Source: Prorocentrum cordatum (lineage: Eukaryota; Sar; Dinophyceae; Prorocentrales; Prorocentraceae). From it: a stretch of DNA of 64,000 nucleotides. A program made the position numbers and the translations under genes. The stretch covers positions 28,501-92,500 of the forward strand of contig CAUYUJ010020682.1 of NCBI GenBank assembly GCA_963575745.1, written 5' to 3'. Of this stretch, positions 51,552 through 60,348 are shown piece after piece (the first letter of the stretch is position 1; each line of letters begins with the position of its first letter). Under the pieces are notes generated by a model. The model worked only from the letters and a program-made list of their open reading frames with translations. It did no database searches and was not told the origin of the DNA.

Positions 51552-52330
51552 TCGTCCCGATCCACATGTGCGCCTGGGGTAAGGCCCCGTCCGACGCGCC
51601 AGAGAGCCGCTATCGCAAGGGCAGCTGGTGGCTCGTCAGCCCCCGGCTGTATCTGCACGCTCTGTTGTTGGCGCGACGTTGCCCCCGTGACCACCACCAC
51701 GTCGAGCTGAAGGATCACGTGCCGGGCTCGGGCATTAAGCGCACCAAGGAGGCGCAGGTTTGGGCCCCCCGCCTTTGCGCCGCGTGGGCAAAGGTGTTGA
51801 AAGGGGCCTATCACCGCTGGTCGGTGAGCCAACTGCGTCGGCAGTTGGCGCCTATATGGGAGGATGGCCCGGGGGCGCCCCCCAAAATCGCCCGGGCGGA
51901 GGCGCCCGGGCGCCTGCAGGGCGTCGACTTCACTGGAATCGAGCGCCTGCAGGCCTCAGGGGACGGCTCAAAATGCGGTAGGCTTAGCCCAGCCATGCAC
52001 CGAGCATTGGCGGGGCTTCCTAAGCCCCCATTGGGCAAGGCACAGGGGGAGGTGAGTGCGGGCAAGACTCGACCCCCTTGCGAGGATCCGGCCAGAGATA
52101 TCGCGGAGGACCTCGACGGGTGCAGCCCGGCGGAGCTGGCCACGGTCTACCTGACCTTCTGCGCGGAGCACCCTGAGCACGACCCCGAAGCCATGCGGAC
52201 CCTGGCGGGGCTGGGGGATCAGCTCCTCCAGCGGACGGGGTCCCTGAAGGAAGCGGCCGCGCTGCTTAGGCGCGCGCGCCACGAGCGCCTGGGCAACCCC
52301 CTTCGGGGGACAAGGTGCGACGGTGTTTAA
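51405..52330 (+). CDS. Second half of the methyltransferase-like domain (ORF1 continuation)
   Basis: An in-frame ATG exists at 51518, but protein-like sequence starts directly at the CA repeat (about 51402-51408), giving FTCDTCRILHDAGKEFLIES and onward. Features: FLIESSCPSGRYPKIWDQ (about 51453-51506), HMCAWGK (51566), RKGSWW, then a C-x4-HHHVELKDHVPG run near 51680-51725. The same element order occurs in the copia remnant at 14.35-14.8 kb. The remainder (51900-52310) is a linker plus helical segment. Near 52300, inside a C5 run, the coding sense appears to pass into the reverse transcriptase frame. A two-base change at the CA repeat and one frame change at the C run would join ORF1, this part and RT; whether these are programmed shifts, mutations or errors is unknown. 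Confidence 0.6.
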
Positions 52331-55218
52331 GCCGAGAGCACTTCGAGTACGTCCGGGAGCTAGCGGAAGGGGGGGCCTCCGCGCGGCGGGGCGCGCCGCG
52401 GAGGCGCGAGCGAGCCCAGCCGTACCCCAGCGTGCGAGCCCACCTCGACGAGGCCTACCAGAAGGTATGGGCGGATGTGACCTGGGGGATCGTCCTGGTG
52501 GCTTCCCAGGCGGCAGAGGGTTTTCTGACGGAGCTGGTGGAAGCCCCCCTGGGGAGGGTACCGAAGCAGCTACCGGACAGGACCTTATCGTCCGAAGGGC
52601 GTATGATCCACGCGATGCTCTCGGCCAACGCCGCCACACACAAGCGCGACCACCCGCCTGCCGTCCAGCCACGCCATCGGCAAGTGGCGAGGACGGCGGT
52701 ATGGCATCGCGCGCGCCACCCCGGAGCGCGCCTCCTCTGCGCCACGCGGGACGTCTCGCGGGCCTTCAAGTGGTTGGACATCGCCCCGGCGGACGTCGGG
52801 GACTTTGGCACCTCGTTACCGGGGGCCCACGCTGGCATCGAGGGGGACGTCAGAGTCGTTTACCTAGCCATGGTGTTTGGGTGGACGGGAGCCCCAGGCA
52901 ATTACATGATGCTCGCCCTGGCGGCGAGGGAGCTCCACGAGAGCTATCGGCCTGGGGAGCCGCACTGGCACGACACCACCCACTTCCACTCGGAGTGGCT
53001 CATGGATGACCCTGTGGTGGTGGAGCCCGACATTGGGGTCCGACCGTGGATGGCCTGCGACGCATTGGATGCCTCCATACGTGAGGTGTTTGGGTCCGAA
53101 GCAGTGAACGTCAGCAAGAGGGACGCCGAGGGGGAGCCTTCCACCACGCAGATTATCTGGGGGCTCAGTATGGACTTCGAGCGCGAGCGAGTTGGACTCC
53201 CGGAGCCCAAGGCCATGAAGATGCGCTTCCTACTGGCGGAGCCGGAGCTGAGCTTCGGCTGCCGCATGGTCCGGCTGCGAACCGCGAGGGAGCTAAGTGG
53301 GCTCGGCCAGTTCTGCGCCTGCGCAGCTCCAGCCCTGAGCCTGGAGCTCCCAGCGGTCCACCGGATGCTGTCGGGTGACCCAGGTCAGGCCTACGTCCAT
53401 CCGCCGGGCGACCCCGAGATGGTAGAGGCTGCGTGGGACGATTGGCACCAGACCCTGGATTGGCTGCGCGTCTGCTTTGAGATGCCTGTCGAGGGTAACT
53501 TCGAGACCTCCTTCGAGGGCCTGCTAGGCCTTCGCGAGGCCCTCGCACTCCCGGGGGCGCTCGGCAAGCTGCGCTGGCTGGGAGGCGATGCCACCCTGGA
53601 TCGGATCGGTGCGCTGGACTGGTCCTCGCGCGAGTACATCGTGGCGGAGGCGGCTCCCTATCTGGAGACGCTCCGCTCCGCCCCTGGGGTCACCTGGCAG
53701 GGGGAGGGGGAGATCATCGCGGTGGTCGAACTCCTCTGCCTGATAGCCTTGGCGGCCGAGAAGGGCCCGGACTGGTTCCAGCTGCTATTGCCGTACGTCA
53801 CTGACAACAGTAATGTCAGCCGCTGGCTGCGACGCCGCCGGGCACGGAACGCGGTGGCGCGCCACCTGCTTCGAGTCCTGGCCATGCTGGAGCTACGGTA
53901 CAAGTTCCGGGTCCTGGACGGGCTTTACTTACGGACTTACCACAACGAGCTGGCCGACTTTATTACTCGTGCCACGGTGGAGGAGGTACGCCAGCGGATG
54001 GCGGAGGCCGGATGGACCGAGCTGTCGCCGGCAGCACCGTGGGGCGAGTTGGTGGAGGAGGCCGCCCAGCGCGAGCTGCGGATGCCAGGAGACGACGGGC
54101 CCTGGCGCGCGGCTGCACTCCAAGTCAAAGGAGCCCGGGAGGCCCTACCACGCTACGCCCCCCTGCAGGTCGAGGGGGCGCGGCTGCTGGAGGTGGGAAC
54201 CGCGTGGCCCCCCTTTGGGGAGGCATGGGAGAGCCTCGGTGGGTCGGCGCTGCTAGCGCCGTGGGATGTCGGTGACCGATGGGACCCGGACGACGGGGAC
54301 CACCCCAAGGACCCCACTGGGGCCCCACGGACCCGCTGGCTGTGCGTGTCACTATCGGAGGACCCCGGTGGACGCGAAGCGACGGGCCTGGAGCGGCTAC
54401 TGATCACCATTCGGCCACTGGCCGTGTTGCTCGACGCCCCCGTCAACTACGCTGCAGTGCGACTAGGGGCGCGCTTACGGCGCCTCGGCTATGTGGCACT
54501 CTCCCCAGAGACGCGCCTACTGTGCACACACTTCGGCGACGTCACGGCACGCGCGCGGGCGGTCCAGGTTTGGGGTTGCGGAGAACGGGTTCGGGCACCG
54601 AGCCCCATACCCCCCCTGGGGCAGCCCTGCGTGGAGCCACGCGGCCTCTGCCAGCTCTGGAAAGAGGCAGGGCGGCCACCGCTGGATGAGCTCCGCCTGG
54701 ACCTCAACAACGGCACCTTGCTCGTGGACCCTCGGATCTCGACGACGGGGGATCGCATGATGCCCTGGCCGCGCGGCACATGGCAGCCCACGGGAGGCGG
54801 GCGGGCCCAGCGCGTGGTGATTCATGATCCGCGCGGGCCCTGCCATACGGCACGGGCGAAGCCCGACCCGTTGAAGGGCTATGCGAACACCCTGATCCTG
54901 GAAGGGTCCGAGGGCGGCTGGACCGCGCGAGCCCTGCACCCGAAAGAAATCTGGTGCGCCCAGGGGGGCACGGCGGAGCTGTGGGATGCCTTGGGCCTTG
55001 GAGGTATGCCGATCGCCGAGCGCATGCGGCAGGCCGCTCGTGCACTCCCGCGTCGCACGGCCCGCTGGGTGCTCCAGTGGGCGGAGCGCCTGCTGAGGCA
55101 GGCCGTAGAGGCAGCGAGCGCAGGCGAGGCACCCGGGGCGCGCGCTGGCGTCGGACCCGATCACGACCGACTCGCTAACGACGAGATGGTTAAGCTGTGG
55201 CTAAAGGCCTGGCTTTAG
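52315..55218 (+). CDS. DIRS-type reverse transcriptase-RNase H with C-terminal DNA-methyltransferase-like domain
   Basis: The frame has no ATG before 52603 and is probably entered by frameshift. Reverse transcriptase: ATRDVSRAFKWLDI (motif A, about residues 143-156), FGWTGAPGNYM (motif B, about 188) and EWLMDDPVVVEP (motif C with DD, about 227-238). RNase H-like part: TDNSNVSRWL (about 497) and TYHNELADFITR (about 542), the usual DIRS pattern. From about 620, LLITIRPLAVLLDAPVN, LRRLGYVAL, THFGDVTARARAVQVWG and ARALHPKEIWCAQGG follow the order of cytosine-C5 methyltransferase motifs VI, VII, VIII and IX/X, but the catalytic PC motif is not clear, so it may be inactive or divergent. The frame ends in TAG at 55216-55218 and the recombinase continues in the same frame. 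Confidence 0.8.
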   Translation: MRRCLSREHFEYVRELAEGGASARRGAPRRRERAQPYPSVRAHLDEAYQKVWADVTWGIVLVASQAAEGFLTELVEAPLGRVPKQLPDRTLSSEGRMIHAMLSANAATHKRDHPPAVQPRHRQVARTAVWHRARHPGARLLCATRDVSRAFKWLDIAPADVGDFGTSLPGAHAGIEGDVRVVYLAMVFGWTGAPGNYMMLALAARELHESYRPGEPHWHDTTHFHSEWLMDDPVVVEPDIGVRPWMACDALDASIREVFGSEAVNVSKRDAEGEPSTTQIIWGLSMDFERERVGLPEPKAMKMRFLLAEPELSFGCRMVRLRTARELSGLGQFCACAAPALSLELPAVHRMLSGDPGQAYVHPPGDPEMVEAAWDDWHQTLDWLRVCFEMPVEGNFETSFEGLLGLREALALPGALGKLRWLGGDATLDRIGALDWSSREYIVAEAAPYLETLRSAPGVTWQGEGEIIAVVELLCLIALAAEKGPDWFQLLLPYVTDNSNVSRWLRRRRARNAVARHLLRVLAMLELRYKFRVLDGLYLRTYHNELADFITRATVEEVRQRMAEAGWTELSPAAPWGELVEEAAQRELRMPGDDGPWRAAALQVKGAREALPRYAPLQVEGARLLEVGTAWPPFGEAWESLGGSALLAPWDVGDRWDPDDGDHPKDPTGAPRTRWLCVSLSEDPGGREATGLERLLITIRPLAVLLDAPVNYAAVRLGARLRRLGYVALSPETRLLCTHFGDVTARARAVQVWGCGERVRAPSPIPPLGQPCVEPRGLCQLWKEAGRPPLDELRLDLNNGTLLVDPRISTTGDRMMPWPRGTWQPTGGGRAQRVVIHDPRGPCHTARAKPDPLKGYANTLILEGSEGGWTARALHPKEIWCAQGGTAELWDALGLGGMPIAERMRQAARALPRRTARWVLQWAERLLRQAVEAASAGEAPGARAGVGPDHDRLANDEMVKLWLKAWL

Positions 55219-55404
55219 GCCCCCGATCGCCCAAGCGGGCCATTCGAGGCTGCGCTAGAGGCGGGGAAGACGACGGACGACGCCGCTCGGTTGGCGGACC
55301 AGCTCGACCCCCCTGCTACCGCGCGGTCCACCGCAGCAGGGGAGGACGGGGCAGGCGGGGAGCGGGTCGGGGCGGTGACCTTCGCTGTTCCGGAAGGCGC
55401 GGGC

Positions 55405-58400
55405 ATGCCCAGGCCAAGCGCCATGGACGGCGTGGGCGGCGAGGCTCGCCCCCCGCGCAAGGCCCGCCGGCGTACCCGCAGCGCCCCTGCTCCCGCGCTG
55501 GTGAAGCCCGCCGCCTGGCGGTACGCCGGCGGGGGCGCCCCGAAAGGGATTCAAGGTGAACTCACCGACCCCCGCGAGCTGGATGCGACCGCCACCGAGG
55601 CGATGTTGGCCAAGCTTGCCGAAGGGACGCGGGCCAATTACAGCGCCGGGTGGCGTAACTGGGTACTCTGGCGGAGGCTCCGAGGCCGGAGCCCATACCT
55701 GCAGGGGGAGACTCGGGACGCCCGCCTTACGGATGAGGATGACCTCATCCGGTATGTCGTGTACCTGTACAAGGTGATGAAGAGGCGGGCCACGACCATC
55801 CGCCAGCGCCTGTTCGCCATTCGATATGCCCACACCCTGGCCGGGTTTGGGGATGTGACCTCCGATCGGCGCCGGCTCTGGACCACGATCGAGGGACTCC
55901 GCCGCTGGGACGGAAAGGCGAAACGGAAGCTGCCGGCCACGCCCCGGATGTTGCGCTGGCTCCGCGAGTACTTGTTCGCCCACGGGACGGCCACGCGCCG
56001 GGAGGCGACCATCCTATGGGCGGCGCTTATGACGGGGTACTTCTTCATGCTCCGCGCGTCGGAGTATTTGGTCCAAGAGGACCGCTCCTGGAGCATGGGA
56101 CGGGTGGTGCGTGGGCAGGACGTACAGGGGATGCGCGGGGGTACACCCAGCGCAAGGCTCAGCGACTGCGATGAGGTAGTACTGACGATCACGTCGTCCA
56201 AGACGGACCAGTTTAACGCAGGTTGCGTACGCAACCATTACCGTTCGGGGGTGGAGTTGTGTGTCGTGGACGCACTCGCCGACCTCCAGAGGGAGCTGCC
56301 GGACCGGTTTGGACGAGGAACCGAGGCGGGGCTCCCCCTGTTCCGCCGGCCCGACGGCCACCCGATTATGCGGGAGGAGGTGCAGGGGCTCCTCCAACTC
56401 GCGGCTGCCGCCTGCGGCGTGGACGCAGGCCAGATGGGATCCCACTCCCTGCGCATCGGGGGCGCGACGGCGTTGTACCACGCCTGTCGCGACCTGGAAG
56501 CGGTCAAGAGGTTCGGGAGGTGGTCCACGGACGCCTTCCACGGATATCTCTGGGAGGACCATCGGCGTCAGGCTCCATTCGCCCGAGGCATGGCGGAGGG
56601 CCACGCCTTATTGGCCCCGGACGCCCGCGGTGACGACGGCGCCGCGGCCGGCGCCCGCCCCGACCAGTTGGCCGGGAGCGACCCGCCCCAGTTTGGGAGC
56701 GACCTGAGGCCCTCGGAACGCCCGGCCTGGGCGCCCGGGCGCCCCCCCTGGGCGCGCCCTTCGGCGCGAGCAGGGTCAACTACGGAGGGGGAAGGAGAGG
56801 AGGAGCTGGTGAGATACGAGCCAGGGCGAGGAGTTAACGGGCGTGTGGGGAAGCAGCAGGCGGGTCCCACGGGTATTCAGGTCAGGGCGGGGGCTTCGCG
56901 TTGTGGGGGTATCCCGGTGGACCTCTCGCCCTCGACCCCCCTTTCGCTACCGCTCCCGATCGCCCCAGGCACGCCCACCTCCTCTTGGTCCTCTCATCCG
57001 CAGCCATCTCCCACTCCAGAGCGAGGCACGCGAGCAGCGCGCGCACCCCAGCCTCGCGCGCCAGCCGCGCCTCCGCCCCGCGCTCCGGCAGCGTACATCA
57101 TGGGATTCCTGGTGGGCCTGGTGGCCCCGGACCAGAGCAAGGCGCGTGGCCATGACTACAGCATCATGGCGGTGAACCCCCTCGGCGTCGTCGTCTCGGG
57201 GGCCGCGCTGTCGGACGAGCTCCGGAGTGCCGCCCACAACATCCTGTACACGGTGGTGAACGAGCTGGACAGCGAGGACCTCGTCGAGGTGGTCAACCAC
57301 GACCACGAAGCAGCCCCGTGCATCGCGGCGGCTTGCTTGGCCGCGGGGGCGAGCGAGGACCACGGCCAGCTGGTGATCGTCGACGGCAAGCGGGGCGCGT
57401 GGGGGGTGGGCGCGGGGCCGAATATCAAGGTCCAGCGCCAGGCGGCCAAGCTGGCGCTCGCCCTGGCCCAGTTCCAGGGGCAGCCCATGCCGGAGCTCCG
57501 CGAGCTCTGCAAGCACAACAGGGGGCTGCTCGACATGATGCGCACGGTGGACGCGGAGGCGGTCGTGGAGCTCACCGACGTGGACGACGCCTCGAGCAGG
57601 GGCGAGGGGAGGTCGACCCCAGCCCCGGTCCTCGAGGCGGGAGAGGACGCGGTCACCGCGGCGCTGGCGCGTGCGGCCATCCAGGCTGCAGCGCGGCGCC
57701 AGAGCAAAGGCGCTCCAGCGGAGCGCCCGCGGCCCGCGCGGTCCCCGGGCCAAGAGCGCCTCGCCGAAGAGGTCCGCAAGCGCGAGAGGCGCCCTGCGCC
57801 CTTGCGCTCGCCCTCGCGCGCGAGGCGCCGCGATCGCGAGCGCGATGCGCCTCGCGATCGCGGGCGCAGGGGGCAGGAGGAGGAGGCCGTCTTGAAACCC
57901 AAGACGGGCGGCGCCCCCCCGAAGGCCGACATCGTGAAGCGTGAGGCCGTCCTGAAGCCCAAGAGCGGGGGGGCGCCGCCGCGGTCCTTTGAGGTGAAGA
58001 CCGAGGTGGAGGAGGAGGAGCAGCGCCAGGGCGCCCAGCAGCAGCCCAGTGACCAGCACGACGAGGGCGAGTCCATCATCCGCATCGAGCGGGTACCGCA
58101 CCACGTCGATGCCGAGGTGGTCAGGCAGGTGGTCGTGCCCTTTGGGGTCGTCAAACACATCGCCTTCCTGTACGACCACCGCCACAAGCGGGAGCCGTGC
58201 GTGCTGGTGGAGTTCCAGCGCCGCGCTGACGCAAAGCGCGCGCGGGAGTGCATGAGGTCGAACTATCGGTTCTACAAGACGGACCCGTGCACGGTGGTCA
58301 CGGAGTGGGCGAGCCGACCTCGCGGCCCTGACCCAGGCAGCGACGGGGAGGATGGCCCGACCATCCAGCCGCCTGCCTGCCCGACGTGCGCACTCAAGAT

Positions 58401-59229
58401 GCGCTGGAGCTCCTTTGACCCGGGAGACGGTTGGGGTTGCGAGATGTGCCCCGCGGGCGGAGCTAACAGCGGAGCCCTGCGGTGGCACTGTAAGGGGTGC
58501 GACGTGAGCTACTGCGAGGCTTGCCGCGTCGCCTTCGGCAAACCCAAGACGGTGGTGGAGAAGGCCCGGCGGAGCGGCCACACCGTGCGGGAGGCGCCGG
58601 GCCCCAGTGCCGGCCATGGAGAGCGCCCCAGCACGGGTGCCACGGGTGCGGGGGCTGAGGGGGACCGCCCGCCGGGCGACCTCAGCTGGCCCAAGCGTGA
58701 GAGGTCGCCCAGCCGCAACCGGCCCAAGCGCGAGAGGTCGCCCAGCCGCAGTCTGGCGCGGGACCCAGCGTGGGCGCGGCGCGGCGACACCCCTCCCGGC
58801 CGCGCGCGGCGTAAGACCGGGAAGCACGCTGGGCAGCTTCGCGCTCCTCGCGGCGGCTGGTACGAGCAGGAGAAAAAGCGGCGGCGTGCTGCCGCCGCGG
58901 AGGCTGCCGCGGGCGGGGGTGGGATCCCAGCCTGGCGTGGCAAGGGCGCGGGCGACAAGGGCGGCAAGGGCGGCAAGGTCAAGGGCAAGCACTCCGGCAA
59001 GGCCGCCAAGGGCTCCAAGGGCGGCGGCAAGGGCGACAAGAGCGGCAAGGGCGGCCACTCCAAGGGCGACCAGGGCAGCCGCGGCCGGAGTGAGCGTGAC
59101 TGGCCCAGCGCGGACGGTCGCGCGTCGAGGGGCGGCGATGGCGGCAGCCCCCAGGACCCCAGCGAGCGCGGCGGAGACCGCAGCGGAGACGAGAGCCGCG
59201 ACCGCCAGGGGAACACGCCCTCCATCTAG
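55405..59229 (+). CDS. Tyrosine recombinase fused to RRM, cysteine-rich finger and RS/KG-rich tail
   Basis: The frame is open back to the TAG at 55216. The first ATG is 55405; a start by readthrough from RT is possible. Recombinase core: TRANYSAGWRNWVLWRR (SAM-like N-terminal domain, about 55627), FFMLRASEYL with the first Arg (about 56056), SSKTDQF with Lys (about 56203), SHSLRIGG giving H-x2-R (about 56441), RFGRWST and FHGYLW with the nucleophile Tyr (about 56548). It would integrate a circular cDNA. After a Pro-rich linker (56700-57100) a domain of unknown type begins at Met 57100 (ending in AWGVGAGPNIKVQRQAAKLA). An Arg-rich linker follows, then an RRM (58077-58310), a double-CxxC finger (58377-58540: CPTC, CEMC, CKGC, CEAC) and an RS, then Lys/Gly/Ser-rich tail. 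The extra half is unusual for the family and could be a captured host gene. Confidence 0.8.
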   Translation: MPRPSAMDGVGGEARPPRKARRRTRSAPAPALVKPAAWRYAGGGAPKGIQGELTDPRELDATATEAMLAKLAEGTRANYSAGWRNWVLWRRLRGRSPYLQGETRDARLTDEDDLIRYVVYLYKVMKRRATTIRQRLFAIRYAHTLAGFGDVTSDRRRLWTTIEGLRRWDGKAKRKLPATPRMLRWLREYLFAHGTATRREATILWAALMTGYFFMLRASEYLVQEDRSWSMGRVVRGQDVQGMRGGTPSARLSDCDEVVLTITSSKTDQFNAGCVRNHYRSGVELCVVDALADLQRELPDRFGRGTEAGLPLFRRPDGHPIMREEVQGLLQLAAAACGVDAGQMGSHSLRIGGATALYHACRDLEAVKRFGRWSTDAFHGYLWEDHRRQAPFARGMAEGHALLAPDARGDDGAAAGARPDQLAGSDPPQFGSDLRPSERPAWAPGRPPWARPSARAGSTTEGEGEEELVRYEPGRGVNGRVGKQQAGPTGIQVRAGASRCGGIPVDLSPSTPLSLPLPIAPGTPTSSWSSHPQPSPTPERGTRAARAPQPRAPAAPPPRAPAAYIMGFLVGLVAPDQSKARGHDYSIMAVNPLGVVVSGAALSDELRSAAHNILYTVVNELDSEDLVEVVNHDHEAAPCIAAACLAAGASEDHGQLVIVDGKRGAWGVGAGPNIKVQRQAAKLALALAQFQGQPMPELRELCKHNRGLLDMMRTVDAEAVVELTDVDDASSRGEGRSTPAPVLEAGEDAVTAALARAAIQAAARRQSKGAPAERPRPARSPGQERLAEEVRKRERRPAPLRSPSRARRRDRERDAPRDRGRRGQEEEAVLKPKTGGAPPKADIVKREAVLKPKSGGAPPRSFEVKTEVEEEEQRQGAQQQPSDQHDEGESIIRIERVPHHVDAEVVRQVVVPFGVVKHIAFLYDHRHKREPCVLVEFQRRADAKRARECMRSNYRFYKTDPCTVVTEWASRPRGPDPGSDGEDGPTIQPPACPTCALKMRWSSFDPGDGWGCEMCPAGGANSGALRWHCKGCDVSYCEACRVAFGKPKTVVEKARRSGHTVREAPGPSAGHGERPSTGATGAGAEGDRPPGDLSWPKRERSPSRNRPKRERSPSRSLARDPAWARRGDTPPGRARRKTGKHAGQLRAPRGGWYEQEKKRRRAAAAEAAAGGGGIPAWRGKGAGDKGGKGGKVKGKHSGKAAKGSKGGGKGDKSGKGGHSKGDQGSRGRSERDWPSADGRASRGGDGGSPQDPSERGGDRSGDESRDRQGNTPSI

Positions 59230-59320
59230 GCGTGGAGCCCCCCCCGTACCCTGACGCCAGCGCCCGCGGCATCGCGGGCGCGGGCTGAAGGCGGCGGCCT
59301 GTGAGTGAACCGGCCCTCCT

Positions 59321-59483
59321 TTCAGCCTACCGTGCGCAGGTGGCGCCTGCGGTCCTTTGAGCCTACGGTACGCAGGTGGCGCCTGCGATCTTCTTTCTTT
59401 TAGCCTACGGTACGCAGGTGGCGCCTGCGATCTTCTTTCTTTTAGCCTACGGTACGCAGGTGGCGCCTGCGATCCTCTCTCTT
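59321..59483 (+). repeat. About 46-bp tandem repeat with hairpin, four copies
   Basis: Each unit contains AGCCTACGGTACGCAGGTGG and GCGCCTGCG. CGCAGG and CCTGCG pair around TGGCG, so four short hairpins stand in series between the recombinase stop and B1. Confidence 0.85.
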
Positions 59484-59787
59484 TGGAGGAGTTTAACGTT
59501 GCGCGCACGTCGCGTGCTTCCTGGACCCGGCCGTGCCGCGCGTCTTGCGCGCCGTGCGGTCGGGGCCACACTTGCGCTCTGCGCCCGGCGCATCGTGCGC
59601 CGCCCCCTTTCGGTTCTTTTGCGCGCATCGCGCACGCGCCGCGCCCGCGCTCTGGGTGCGCGGGGCGCGGAAGGCCTCAAGGTTGCAGGCAAGTGGCCGC
59701 GCGCGCGAGGCTCTTGCAGCCTCTGGTTCCGCCCTCGCACTCGGGCGGGGCGTCCCCGCGCGCGCGGCTGCGTCTTTCTTTTCTCAT

Positions 59788-59996
59788 GGCCGAGCGGCCG
59801 CAGGCGTGCCAGAGCGCGAGCGCGCGGGCCGTCAGGGCCCACGCGCTCGCGTTGAGCGTGGGGCCATCAGGGCCCACGCCCAGGCGGAGATGCGCGTCGC
59901 CACGCTGCCATGAAAATACCATCGCCCTGTCCTGGTCCCCCTCTCGTCCCCTCCTCTCCTCCTCCTCCGTTGAGTGCACGCGTATCTCACTTAACT
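59788..59996 (+). repeat. Split direct repeat B1
   Basis: Begins GGCCGAGCGGCCGCAGG, ends CGTATCTCACTTAACT and abuts A2 with the dinucleotide CT shared. Confidence 0.9.
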
Positions 59997-60100
59997 TGTA
60001 TAGTCTGATTGGTTGTAGATTGCAGGTTAAGTGGGAGGGGGTGTGGGCTCAGGTAGCCATTTTGGGTCCGTAGCGTTCGGCTCTGGCCGACGCGCGGGTG
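59995..60100 (+). repeat. Split direct repeat A2
   Basis: Second copy of A, including the spliced-leader-like GTAGCCATTTTGG at 60053-60065. Confidence 0.9.
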
Positions 60101-60136
60101 CCCACCCACCCCGCTTTGCTCCCAGACGCCTGCGTC

Positions 60137-60348
60137 GGCCGATCGGCCGCAGGCGTGCCAGAGCGCGAGCGCGCGGGCCGTCAGGGCCCACGCGCTCGCG
60201 TTGAGCGTGGGGCCATCAGGGCCCACGCCCAGGCGGAGATGCGCGTCGCCACGCTGCCATGAAAATACCATCGCCCTGTCCTGGTCCCCCTCTCGTCCCC
60301 TCCTCTCCTCCTCTCCCTCCGTTGAGTGCACGCGTATCTCACTTAACT
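60137..60348 (+). repeat. Split direct repeat B2, right end of the element
   Basis: Matches B1 apart from GAGC/GATC near its start and a 3-base insertion in the CTC-rich part. A 36-base spacer separates A2 and B2. Confidence 0.9.

Larger units (their letters stand above)
44809..60348 (+). mobile_element. Complete DIRS-order (tyrosine recombinase) retrotransposon with split direct repeats
   Basis: A 106-bp sequence A occurs at the left end (44809-44914) and again at 59995-60100. A 209-212-bp sequence B occurs at 59788-59996 and 60137-60348. The order A1 - genes - B1 A2 B2 is the split-direct-repeat layout of PAT/Ngaro-type members of the DIRS order. Genes in order: Gag-like protein with methyltransferase-like C-terminus, reverse transcriptase-RNase H with a second methyltransferase-like domain, and tyrosine recombinase with RNA-binding extras. 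A1 and A2 differ at one base; B1 and B2 at one base and a 3-base indel. The insertion is therefore young. No target duplication is visible, as expected for recombinase-mediated insertion. Confidence 0.85.
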
